DNA from: Amorphoplanes friuliensis DSM 7358
Lineage (GTDB): Bacteria > Actinomycetota > Actinomycetes > Mycobacteriales > Micromonosporaceae
Length of the DNA stretch: 64,000 nt
Direction of reading: 5' to 3'
Assembly: GCF_000494755.1 (NCBI RefSeq)
Contig: NC_022657.1
Location: 8,338,001 to 8,402,000 of the forward strand
In this document: in pieces, positions 41,121 through 48,660 of the stretch
Numbering within the stretch: position 1 is the first letter of the stretch
How the letters are laid out: each line of letters starts with the position of its first letter
Notes under the pieces: model-generated
The model's database searches: none
Told to the model about the DNA's origin: nothing
Seen by the model: the letters and a program-made list of their open reading frames with translations, nothing else
Translations under genes and position numbers: made by a program

Positions 41121-42392
41121 ATGAGCGAGGTTGCAGACCCGGCCGCTTCCCAGGTCGTCCTGATCGGCGTGTCGGAGTACCGGCGCCTCTTCACCCTGCC
41201 GGCCGCACGGCGCAATGTGACCGATCTGCGTGATCTCCTGCAACACGAAGATTTGTGGGGCGTGCCGCCGGGCAACTGCCACGTCCTGCTCGACCCCGAG
41301 TCGCCGGCCGAGGTCAGCCGGGCGATCCGGAAGGCCGCTTCCGCGACCGGCAGCGACGGGTTGCTGCTGGTCTACTTCGCGGGGCACGGGCTGGTCGACG
41401 CCGACGACGACAACCTGATCCTGGGCCTGCCCGGCTGCGACCCGGAGGTGCCCTACGAGCGGGGCGTCCCGTACGACTGGATCCGGCGCGCGGTCGCGGA
41501 CACCCGGGCGCGACGCCGTGTGGTCATCCTGGACTGCTGCTACTCCGGCCGGGCCGGGTCCGAGCTGGGTGGTGACGGCACCGGCACCGACTTCATCGCC
41601 GACAAGGCCGAGGCCGAGGGCACCTGCCTGCTCGTCTCCGCACCGGCGAACCGTCCGGCGATGGCGCCGCTCGGCGAGGCCTACACCGCGTTCACGGGCG
41701 AGCTGATCCGGCTGCTGCGCGACGGTCTGCGGCCCCCGCCGCCGGAGACGATCCCGGCCACCCTGACCGTCCACACGCTCTGGCGTGCGGTCCGGCGGGC
41801 CATGCTGCGCCGCGGGTTCGAACGCCCGGAGCTGCGCGCCCGCGACGCCGGCGGCGAGATCGCCCTGGTCCACAACCCGGCGGCGCCCCGGCACAACCTC
41901 GCGGGCAGTGTGCTCTACGCGGCGCCGTGGTTCGTCGACGAGGACCTCGGTCAGCGCGCGATCCTGGTCCTGCGGCACAACCAGACCGGCGCCCTCGGCG
42001 TCTGCATCACCCGCCCCGACGGCGACATCCCGGACGAGTTCCCCGAGGCCTGGCGCCGGCTGCTGCGCAACCCGGCGATGCTCTTCCACGGCGGCCCGGT
42101 GGCCCGCGACGGCTACATCGTGGTCACCCTCCTGCGGTCCGGCGCGCCCGAGCCGTTGCGCTTCACTCCGGTACGCGACCGGCTCGGCACGATGGCCCTG
42201 TCCGCGTCACCCGAGGACGTCTCCGGCACCGTGGACGCGATGCGGGTGTTCGTCGGATATCTCGGCTGGCGTGCCGGCGAGCTGGAGGAGTTCCTCGACC
42301 GCGGCGCCCTGATCGCCAGCCGCCACACGGCCCGGCAGGTCTTCACCGAACGCCCCGGCGAGCTGTGGCAGTCGTTGCAGGCGGCACGATGA
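41121..42392 (+). CDS. Caspase-like protease fused to a YqgE/AlgH (DUF179) domain
   Basis: A 423-aa fusion. Residues 1-250 are a peptidase C14/caspase-fold domain: YFAGHG (His89) and VVILDCCYSG (Cys140 as likely nucleophile), with GTDFIADKAEAEGTCLLVSAP after it. Residues ~260-420 match the YqgE/AlgH (UPF0301) fold closely: GSVLYAAPWFVDEDLGQRA, HNQTGALGVCITRP, FHGGPVARDGYIV, RVFVGYLGWRAGELEEFL and a final VFTERPGELWQSL. YqgE alone is a widespread bacterial protein of unknown role. Its ATG is 5 nt after EACC1 and its stop overlaps the SIR2 gene (ATGA). I infer an effector whose protease is controlled or targeted through the YqgE part. Confidence 0.88.
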   Translation: MSEVADPAASQVVLIGVSEYRRLFTLPAARRNVTDLRDLLQHEDLWGVPPGNCHVLLDPESPAEVSRAIRKAASATGSDGLLLVYFAGHGLVDADDDNLILGLPGCDPEVPYERGVPYDWIRRAVADTRARRRVVILDCCYSGRAGSELGGDGTGTDFIADKAEAEGTCLLVSAPANRPAMAPLGEAYTAFTGELIRLLRDGLRPPPPETIPATLTVHTLWRAVRRAMLRRGFERPELRARDAGGEIALVHNPAAPRHNLAGSVLYAAPWFVDEDLGQRAILVLRHNQTGALGVCITRPDGDIPDEFPEAWRRLLRNPAMLFHGGPVARDGYIVVTLLRSGAPEPLRFTPVRDRLGTMALSASPEDVSGTVDAMRVFVGYLGWRAGELEEFLDRGALIASRHTARQVFTERPGELWQSLQAAR

Positions 42393-44464
42393 CCGACCCC
42401 GCCGACGGGCTCAGTGCCGGCGAGACGCTGCTGCTGGACCGCCTCACCGCGAGCCTGCGCGGCGTCGACCAGATCACCCTGCTCCTCGGCTCCGGTGTGA
42501 CCGCGGGTGTCATTCCCCGTGTGCACGGCGTGCTGGAGATCGCGGACAGCTTCGCGGCGGGCCGCAACGACGACGGTGCCCTGGAACGGGCGCTGGAGCA
42601 GGCCCGATCCGAGCTGGTCGGTGCGCGGCCGATCGACGTCTACCGGGCCTACCGGCGCGTTTTCACCGACTGGGTGTCGGCGGGGGCGTTCGACGTGATC
42701 GCGCAGCAGGCGGTGCTGAAGGCGTACGCGGCGCCGGACCCGATGGAGTCACCGCTGGCGACCCACGGGCTGGGCCAGCGCCTGGAACGCGGGGTCGGCG
42801 AGGGTGTGGAGAACGACCGCTTCTCGTGGCAGCTCCCCCGCGGGGTCCAGGCGCTCGGCCACCTGCTCGCCCAGGTGCCGGAGGCGTTCGACCACCGGGT
42901 GCTGACCACCAACTTCGACCCGCTGCTGGAGATCGCGATCCGGTCCGCCCGCGGCCGGGCGATCAGCCTGCCGCTGGACTCCCGCGGCGCCTACGGCAGC
43001 GCGGGCGCCGCGGACGGTGCCGTGCGCGTCTTCCACCTGCACGGCTTCTGGCGGCCGACGCTGCACGTCCGCGGTCCGCGGCTGCTGCACGACCCGGCCC
43101 GGATCACCGACAACAAGCAGCTGATCGCGGCCACGGCCGACCTGATCCGCGGCGACACGATCTGTGTGCTGGCCAGCAGCGACTGGTCCGGCACGGTGTC
43201 CGCCGCCCTCGCCGCCGTCGCGCGCACCCGGCCCGTACGCGTTCTCTGGGCCCTCAACGACCCCGACGCCGCCACCGCGCTGAGCACCGCCGAGCACCTG
43301 CGCGAGATCATCGGCGTACCGGTGGAGTGTTTTCCGGGTGTCGACTCCGAGCGGCTCTTCCCGGCGCTGGCCGAACGGGCCGAGGTGCCCGTGCCGCCCC
43401 GCGCGACCGGCCTGCGGCACCGGGTCCGTCACCACAGCTGGGAGCGGCAGCTCGTCTCCCAGCCCGGCACGCAGCCGCCGCGGGACGTGCCGGGCCTGCT
43501 CCTCCAGCTGGAACGCCGCTTCGGCTGGATCAACCAGCAGCGCGGCACGACCTCCCCGATCCGCCTGCTCTGGCCCGTCCGGCTGCGCTCGCGGGCCTCG
43601 GTGATCCACATGGTCCAGGCGTTCGTGGCCGGCGCCCTGGCCCGGCTGGGTGTCGAGGTGCGCATCTGCATCGACGACGTCGGCTCCCGCGACATCGACG
43701 TGGCGGCCGAGTTCCGCGCCGACCTGGAACGCTGGTTCGACCACACCGGCCACGGCGCGGTCCGCGAGTTCGTCAGCCTCACGGACTTCCTCGAACACGT
43801 GCAGAGCCAGCCGGCGGACACCTCCCCCGAGGCGCTGCTGCGCCCGACCGACCCGTGGTCCGTGGCCCGCACGTTCTACGGCGAGCACAACCCGTCCCTG
43901 TACAGCCTGCTGGCGGCGGTGAAGGCCGTCCCCAACCTGACGTCGTGGGACGAGCTCGAGCAGAACGCCTGGCCCATCCTGCAGTCGGTGCTGCGCACGG
44001 ACGCGAACAGGCTGCTGACACCGCTCACGCTGTGGCCGTACCTGAACAGCATGCTGCTGGAGAGCGCCACCAACGACGTACTGACCCTGGGCGGCCGCGA
44101 CGAGGCGATCCTGTGGGCACAGTGGCGGCAGACGTTCGGGTTCGGGCCGGGGCATCTGTACAACCCGTACATCAAGAGCCTGAAACACGACGCCCACATG
44201 CTGCGCTGGTCGTCGGAGGAGGAGCTCCGCCGCCACCTGCACAGCACCAGCGAACTCCCCGGCTGGGACGCCGAAGGCAGTTACGTCCCCTGGCTCTTCC
44301 AGAACGCGATGCTCCTGCCCGGATATCTCAACAACGACCCGGTGCCGGAGTCCGGCGACTTCGCCCTCGACTCCTGGGCGGCGTTCGTCGCGGCGATCCA
44401 GGACGACCGGCCGGTCCTCGACCAGCTCGCCGCCCGCGTGACCGATCTCTTTTTGCGCCCCTAG
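42389..44464 (+). CDS. SIR2-like protein with C-terminal class I aaRS/HUP-like region
   Basis: A 691-aa protein. Residues 25-330 are SIR2-like: LLLGSGVTAG (nucleotide loop, 31-40), VLTTNFDPLLE (171-181) and VFHLHGFW (214-221, His218 as candidate catalytic base). SIR2 effectors in phage defence degrade NAD. Residues ~390-620 read like a class I tRNA-synthetase HUP module: RSRASVIHMVQAFVAGAL and LGVEVRICIDD (HIGH-type helix and next strand), LLTPLTLWPYLNSMLL then DVLTLGGRDEAILW (GGxDQ-like), and IKSLKHDAHMLRWSSEEEL where KMSKS would be. The HIGH and KMSKS residues are not intact, so ligand binding rather than aminoacylation is likely; this part is inference. The start overlaps the caspase stop. 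Confidence 0.8.
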   Translation: MTDPADGLSAGETLLLDRLTASLRGVDQITLLLGSGVTAGVIPRVHGVLEIADSFAAGRNDDGALERALEQARSELVGARPIDVYRAYRRVFTDWVSAGAFDVIAQQAVLKAYAAPDPMESPLATHGLGQRLERGVGEGVENDRFSWQLPRGVQALGHLLAQVPEAFDHRVLTTNFDPLLEIAIRSARGRAISLPLDSRGAYGSAGAADGAVRVFHLHGFWRPTLHVRGPRLLHDPARITDNKQLIAATADLIRGDTICVLASSDWSGTVSAALAAVARTRPVRVLWALNDPDAATALSTAEHLREIIGVPVECFPGVDSERLFPALAERAEVPVPPRATGLRHRVRHHSWERQLVSQPGTQPPRDVPGLLLQLERRFGWINQQRGTTSPIRLLWPVRLRSRASVIHMVQAFVAGALARLGVEVRICIDDVGSRDIDVAAEFRADLERWFDHTGHGAVREFVSLTDFLEHVQSQPADTSPEALLRPTDPWSVARTFYGEHNPSLYSLLAAVKAVPNLTSWDELEQNAWPILQSVLRTDANRLLTPLTLWPYLNSMLLESATNDVLTLGGRDEAILWAQWRQTFGFGPGHLYNPYIKSLKHDAHMLRWSSEEELRRHLHSTSELPGWDAEGSYVPWLFQNAMLLPGYLNNDPVPESGDFALDSWAAFVAAIQDDRPVLDQLAARVTDLFLRP

Positions 44465-44519
44465 CGCTTCCGGCCCGCGCACCTCGCGACGGTGGCGGAA
44501 CGCCGGTAGCGTTTCTTCC

Positions 44520-44897
44520 ATGACCGCCGCGATTCTCGACCGAGCCGAGTTCCTGTCTCCCGTCGACGACCAGGCGGACCTCTGCGTGACGGCGCTGGGC
44601 CGCCAGCTCACGGCCTACGTCGCCGGCGCCGGGTCGGTCGAGGAGTTCGAGTCCTGGTTCGCCGGCCGTGCCCGCCCCGACCGCCGGGTCGCCGGCCGCC
44701 TGTCGGCCGCAGCCGAGGTGATCAGCGTCTTCGAGGCGGCCAACCGGACCACGCTGGCCGCAGCCTGGTTACGCGAGATGGACCCGTCCGGCTACGTCCC
44801 GGCGCGCGTCCTCCGCCTCTCCGAGGGTGACCCGACAACCGCCAAAGCCTTGATCGAGACCGCCATCGCCTGGGTACAGGAAGCCGACCTTTCCTGA
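44520..44897 (+). CDS. Small hypothetical protein with weak MbcA/ParS/Xre-like features
   Basis: A 125-aa acidic cytosolic protein. The C-terminal half (EVISVFEAANRTTLAAAWL, YVPARVLRLSEGDPTTAKAL) resembles the toxin-binding domain of MbcA/ParS/Xre antitoxins (alternating helices with xxWL and Pro-x-x-L-L), but I see no HTH and the likeness is modest. TAGCGT (44507-44512) lies 7 nt before ATG with no ribosome site, so it is probably transcribed separately, 55 bp after the SIR2 gene. It may be the immunity or regulator of the cassette, or an unrelated gene. Confidence 0.55.
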   Translation: MTAAILDRAEFLSPVDDQADLCVTALGRQLTAYVAGAGSVEEFESWFAGRARPDRRVAGRLSAAAEVISVFEAANRTTLAAAWLREMDPSGYVPARVLRLSEGDPTTAKALIETAIAWVQEADLS

Positions 44898-44965
44898 ACG
44901 ATCGGGGGCGGCGCGAGGGGCGGGTGAGGCGCTACTCTCCGCTGGCCTCGCGATCAAGGAGAACC

Positions 44966-45715
44966 ATGCGCCGCCCCCGTGCTGTCCTGGCTGTAACCCT
45001 GGGTTTTGTGCTGATGACCGGCGCCGGCATCGGTGTCTCCTACGCGCAGAGCGTCTCCGTGCCCGCCAAGCCGACCGCCGGTGTGGCCGGGCCCAAGCCG
45101 CGGCCGCCCGCGCAGAACTACCGGATCCAGCGGACCACCGGCACCAAGTCCGTCGGGCTGACCTTCGACGACGGGCCCGATCCCGTGAACACCCCGAAGC
45201 TGCTCGACCTGCTGAAGAAGTACAACGTGAAGGCGACGTTCTGCCTGGTCGGGCACCGGGTGCGGGACAACAAGGCGCTGGTCAAGCGGATCGCCGCCGA
45301 GGGGCACACGCTGTGCAACCACTCGTGGCAGCACTTGGAGGATCTTCGGGAGCGGGATGACGCGTACGCGTTCCGGGACCTCGAGGCGACCAACGAGCAG
45401 CTGCACAAGGCCGCCCCGGGGGCGAAGATCAAGTACTTCCGGGCGCCGTACGGGAACTTCTCGCCGCGGCTGACCCAGTTCGCCGCGAAGCTGGGGATGA
45501 CCGCGCTGTCCTGGAACGTCGACGACCAGTGCTACCTGACCGCGGAGTACGGCAAGGGCGCGGCGATGAGGAAGCGCATGTTCGACATCGTCAAGCGGGA
45601 CACCCGGCCGGGGTCGATCATCCTGTCGCACGAGAACCTGAAGCCGCACACGGTCGCGGCGTACGAGACGATCCTGCCCTGGTTGAAGCAGAACTTCACG
45701 CTGGTGGCGCTCTAG
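44966..45715 (+). CDS. Secreted polysaccharide deacetylase (NodB domain)
   Basis: A 249-aa protein. An N-terminal TM/signal (LAVTLGFVLMTGAGIGVSYAQ) is followed by a NodB homology domain: GLTFDDGPD (Asp68-Asp69), HSWQH (His119, His123), YFRAPYGNF (Arg159) and SWNVDD and LSHEN. The metal ligands are complete, so it should deacetylate a surface glycan such as peptidoglycan or chitin oligomers. AAGGAGA 5 nt before ATG fixes the start. The 3' end overlaps the next, convergent gene by 4 nt. Confidence 0.93.
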   Translation: MRRPRAVLAVTLGFVLMTGAGIGVSYAQSVSVPAKPTAGVAGPKPRPPAQNYRIQRTTGTKSVGLTFDDGPDPVNTPKLLDLLKKYNVKATFCLVGHRVRDNKALVKRIAAEGHTLCNHSWQHLEDLRERDDAYAFRDLEATNEQLHKAAPGAKIKYFRAPYGNFSPRLTQFAAKLGMTALSWNVDDQCYLTAEYGKGAAMRKRMFDIVKRDTRPGSIILSHENLKPHTVAAYETILPWLKQNFTLVAL

Positions 45716-46200
45716 GAGATCGTCACCTTCGGGTTGAGCTTGATCAGCTGGTTCACCACGTCCTGGTTCGCCTTCGAGAAGCGCAGGTGCCCGCGGGAGA
45801 CGTAGGGCGCGCCCGTCGCGCGGGCCACCGCGTCCGGGATCAGGCCGGTCAAAATCAGGATCACACCGGCCACGCCCATCGCCGCGAAGATCCAGCCGGG
45901 TGGGCGCAGGTCGCCCAGGCGGCCCCAGAGCAGCAGCACGTCCGCGACGACAAAGAGCAGGATCACGACCGGGGCCACGCCGTACCCGAAGATCTTGCGA
46001 AGGCCGGTCACGCGCTCGACCGCGCGCGCCGCGGTCTCGCCCATCGGCACCTCGATCGCGGTGCTGGACCACGGCAGGCGGGGCAGTGGGACGGACGTCA
46101 CCTCACGCTTCCCGGCGCCGGTCACGACCGGCTTGGGCCAGCGCAGGTCGGTGACCTGGTGCAGGCCGATCTTGATGGCGGTCGTCTCCTGGGTCCCCAC
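45712..46200 (-). CDS. Hypothetical protein with two membrane segments
   Basis: A 162-aa protein with a soluble N-terminus (TAIKIGLHQVTDLRWPKPV), two hydrophobic segments (GYGVAPVVILLFVVADVLLLW and IFAAMGVAGVILILTGLI) and a charged C-terminus (FSKANQDVVNQLIKLNPKV). I recognise no family. TATCGT lies 8 nt before the GTG start, so the mRNA may be leaderless. It is convergent with the deacetylase gene. Confidence 0.7.
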   Translation of the reverse strand: MGTQETTAIKIGLHQVTDLRWPKPVVTGAGKREVTSVPLPRLPWSSTAIEVPMGETAARAVERVTGLRKIFGYGVAPVVILLFVVADVLLLWGRLGDLRPPGWIFAAMGVAGVILILTGLIPDAVARATGAPYVSRGHLRFSKANQDVVNQLIKLNPKVTIS

Positions 46201-46277
46201 GGCGGGTGACGATACCCGGTCACGGTCTTCTCATCATGCGGATGGGGCTTGACGAGGGTCGCCTACCTCGTCCACTA

Positions 46278-46299
46278 TTCCCATCCATCAGATAGGGAA
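46278..46299. promoter_or_regulatory. Dyad operator candidate upstream of the Rrf2 gene
   Basis: TTCCC (46278-46282) and GGGAA (46295-46299) form an inverted repeat with a 12-bp centre, in an AT-rich stretch 40 bp before the Rrf2 start codon. The size suits a homodimeric Rrf2 repressor acting on its own operon. Confidence 0.5.
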
Positions 46300-46339
46300 A
46301 ACAGAGTTTAGGTAATACCGGACCGAGAGGACATTCCCC

Positions 46340-46753
46340 GTGTACGTCTCGGCACGCACCGACTACGCCGTCCGGGCCATGCTGGCGATCACCGCCGACC
46401 ACCCGCACCTGGTGAAGGCGGCCGCCCTGGCCGCGGCCCAGGACATTCCGCTCAGTTTTCTCCAGGGGATCCTGCTCGACCTGCGCCGCGCGGGACTGCT
46501 GCACAGCCACCGCGGTGTCGACGGCGGTTACTCGCTGGCCCGCCCGGCCGAGGACATCACCATCGGTGACGTCGTCCGCGCCGTCGGCGGGGCCCTGACC
46601 ACCGTCCGCGGCCTCCCGACCACCACCACGACTTATCACGGTGTCGCCACCGGCCTCAAGGACGTCTGGCTCGATGTGGAGCAGGCCATCGAGAACGTGG
46701 TCGACCACCGCACGCTCGCTGAGATCACCGTTTCCCAGATTCCCACGATTTAG
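46340..46753 (+). CDS. Rrf2 family transcriptional regulator without cysteines (CymR-like)
   Basis: A 137-aa winged-helix protein: YVSARTDYAVRAMLAITAD, LVKAAALAAAQDIPLSFLQGIL (recognition helix) and GVDGGYSLARPAEDITIGDVVRAV. Rrf2 regulators that bind Fe-S use three Cys, but none are present, pointing to the CymR type that senses cysteine metabolism through a partner. It precedes an ABC transporter of the sulfonate/nitrate/taurine class by 8 nt on the same strand, so sulfur-source control is likely. The start GTG 46340 is part of the Rrf2 N-terminal pattern. Confidence 0.88.
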   Translation: MYVSARTDYAVRAMLAITADHPHLVKAAALAAAQDIPLSFLQGILLDLRRAGLLHSHRGVDGGYSLARPAEDITIGDVVRAVGGALTTVRGLPTTTTTYHGVATGLKDVWLDVEQAIENVVDHRTLAEITVSQIPTI

Positions 46754-46761
46754 GAGTGAGC

Positions 46762-47820
46762 ATGAGCTCCCGCACTCTCCGTGCGCTTGCCCTCGCCGCC
46801 GCCGCAGTTCTGACCACCACCACGCTGGCGGCCTGCGGAGGCGACGACGAGGCTTCCGCCAGCGGTGAAGCGAGCACGATCCGGCTCGGCTACTTCCCGA
46901 ACATCACCCACGCGCCCGCCCTGATCGGGGTGAAGAACGGCCTCTTCCAGCAGTCGCTGGGCAGCACCAAGCTGGAGCCGAAGACCTTCAACGCCGGTCC
47001 GGCCGCCATCGAGGCGCTCTTCTCGGGTGCGATCGACGCCACCTACATCGGCCCGAACCCGGCCATCAACGGTTGGGCCACCTCCAAGGGCACCGCGCTG
47101 AAGATCATCGCGGGCAGCACCTCCGGCGGCGCCGGCCTGGTGGTCAAGCAGGGCATCAACACTCCGGCCGACCTCAAGGGCAAGAAGATCGCCACGCCGC
47201 AGCTCGGCAACACCCAGGACGTCGCACTGCGCGCCTGGCTGAAGGCGAACAACCTCAACGCCGACCAGCAGGGCGGCGGCGACGTCTCCGTGCTGCCCCA
47301 GGACAACGCGACCGCGCTGCAGGCGTTCGCCCAGGGTGCGATCGACGGCGCCTGGGTGCCGGAGCCCAACCTGAGCCGGATGCTGCTCGAGTCCAAGGGC
47401 AAGCTGCTGGTCAACGAGAAGGACCTGTGGCCGAACGGTCAGTTCGTCACGACCCACCTGATCGTCAAGCAGGAGTTCCTCAAGAAGTACCCGGCGACGG
47501 TGAAGAAGCTGCTGCAGGGTCACATCGCGGCGGTCAAGTACATCGAGACCGACAACGCCGGCGCCCAGAAGGCCGCCAACGAGCAGCTCGCCGCCCTGTC
47601 CGGCAAGCCGCTCAAGGACGAGATCCTCGCCGCCTCGTTCAAGAACCTGCAGTTCACCAACGACCCGGTCGCCTCGTCGCTGTACACCAGCGCCCAGCAC
47701 GCCCAGGACGTCGGACTGCTCAAGCCCGTCGACCTCAAGGGCATCTACGACCTCGGCCCGCTCAACGAGCTGCTCAAGGCCGACGGTCAGCCCGAGGTCA
47801 GTGACGCCGCCGCCTCCTGA
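46762..47820 (+). CDS. ABC transporter substrate-binding lipoprotein (NitT/TauT/SsuA type)
   Basis: A 352-aa lipoprotein with lipobox LAAC (Cys25) after a hydrophobic signal. Ligand-binding blocks typical of the SsuA/NrtA cluster are RLGYFPNITHAPALIGVKNG, GAIDATYIGPNPAING and VLPQDNATALQAFAQGAIDGAWVPEP (conserved in part). It should bind an aliphatic sulfonate, taurine or related anion outside the membrane. GGAG 5 nt before ATG 46762 decides this start over an upstream GTG. A strong hairpin separates it from the ATPase gene, which can boost its relative expression. Confidence 0.9.
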   Translation: MSSRTLRALALAAAAVLTTTTLAACGGDDEASASGEASTIRLGYFPNITHAPALIGVKNGLFQQSLGSTKLEPKTFNAGPAAIEALFSGAIDATYIGPNPAINGWATSKGTALKIIAGSTSGGAGLVVKQGINTPADLKGKKIATPQLGNTQDVALRAWLKANNLNADQQGGGDVSVLPQDNATALQAFAQGAIDGAWVPEPNLSRMLLESKGKLLVNEKDLWPNGQFVTTHLIVKQEFLKKYPATVKKLLQGHIAAVKYIETDNAGAQKAANEQLAALSGKPLKDEILAASFKNLQFTNDPVASSLYTSAQHAQDVGLLKPVDLKGIYDLGPLNELLKADGQPEVSDAAAS

Positions 47821-47828
47821 TCCGTCGT

Positions 47829-47859
47829 CCGGCCGGGCCCGTCACGCGGGCCCGGCCGG
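47829..47859 (+). terminator. Intra-operon hairpin between binding protein and ATPase genes
   Basis: A perfect 13-bp GC stem (CCGGCCGGGCCCG at 47829-47841 with 47847-47859) closes a TCACG loop, with no U-tract, 8 nt past the binding-protein stop. It probably attenuates transcription or protects the 3' end of the binding-protein mRNA. Confidence 0.7.
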
Positions 47860-47877
47860 CTCCACCTGGGAGTACCC

Positions 47878-48660
47878 ATGAGCATTCTGGAAGCTGCGGA
47901 CACCCGCACCGACCGGGACGCGGTCGTCAGCCTCGACGGCGTCTCCAAACAGTACGGCTCGGGCAGCAACGCCCTCCTCGCCCTGGACAAGGTCTCGCTG
48001 ACCGTGGCCAAGGGCGAATTTGTGTGTCTGCTGGGCGCCTCCGGCTGCGGCAAGAGCACGCTGCTCTCGCTGGTCGCCGGTCTCGACGAGATCAGCGGCG
48101 GCACCCTCGACATCGGCGGCCGGCACGTCTCGCTGATGTTCCAGGAGGCCGCGCTCTTCCCGTGGCTGTCGGTCGCCGGCAACGTCGAGCTGCCGATGCG
48201 GCTGCGCGGTGTCGGCAAGACCGAACGCCGCGAACGTGCGCAGGAGCTGCTCGAAGTGGTGCGGCTGAAGGACTTCGGCCACAAGCGCCCGCACGAGCTC
48301 TCCGGCGGCATGCGTCAGCGGGTGGCCCTCGCCCGGTCGCTGGCCCAGAACGCCGACATCCTGCTCATGGACGAGCCGTTCGGCGCGCTCGACGCCATGA
48401 CCCGCGACATCCTGCACGACGAGCTCGAGCGGATCTGGCGTGAGCAGCAGCTGACGGTCCTCTTCGTCACCCACAACGTGCGCGAGGCCGTCCGCCTCGG
48501 CGACCGGGTCATCCTGCTCAGCAGCCGGCCCGGCCGGGTCATCGAGGACTTCCCCATCACCCATCAGCGCCCCCGGCGCATCGACTCCCCCGAGGTCTCC
48601 GGCCAGGCCGCCGAGATCACCGACCGGCTCCGCGCGGAGGTCGCTCGCCATGCCAATTAA
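47878..48660 (+). CDS. ABC transporter ATPase (SsuB/TauB type)
   Basis: A 260-aa nucleotide-binding subunit with Walker A GASGCGKST, Q-loop (MFQEAALFPWL), signature LSGGMRQRVALARSLAQNADI in key part, Walker B ILLMDEPFGALD and the switch His in FVTHNVREAVRL. It powers uptake of the substrate bound by the upstream lipoprotein. GGGAG precedes the ATG. The 3' end overlaps the permease gene by 11 nt, implying co-translation. Confidence 0.94.
   Translation: MSILEAADTRTDRDAVVSLDGVSKQYGSGSNALLALDKVSLTVAKGEFVCLLGASGCGKSTLLSLVAGLDEISGGTLDIGGRHVSLMFQEAALFPWLSVAGNVELPMRLRGVGKTERRERAQELLEVVRLKDFGHKRPHELSGGMRQRVALARSLAQNADILLMDEPFGALDAMTRDILHDELERIWREQQLTVLFVTHNVREAVRLGDRVILLSSRPGRVIEDFPITHQRPRRIDSPEVSGQAAEITDRLRAEVARHAN

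Noticed and set aside
47829..47859. End of the binding-protein operon
   Set aside because: The hairpin lacks a U-tract and the ATPase and permease genes follow at once with no separate promoter visible.
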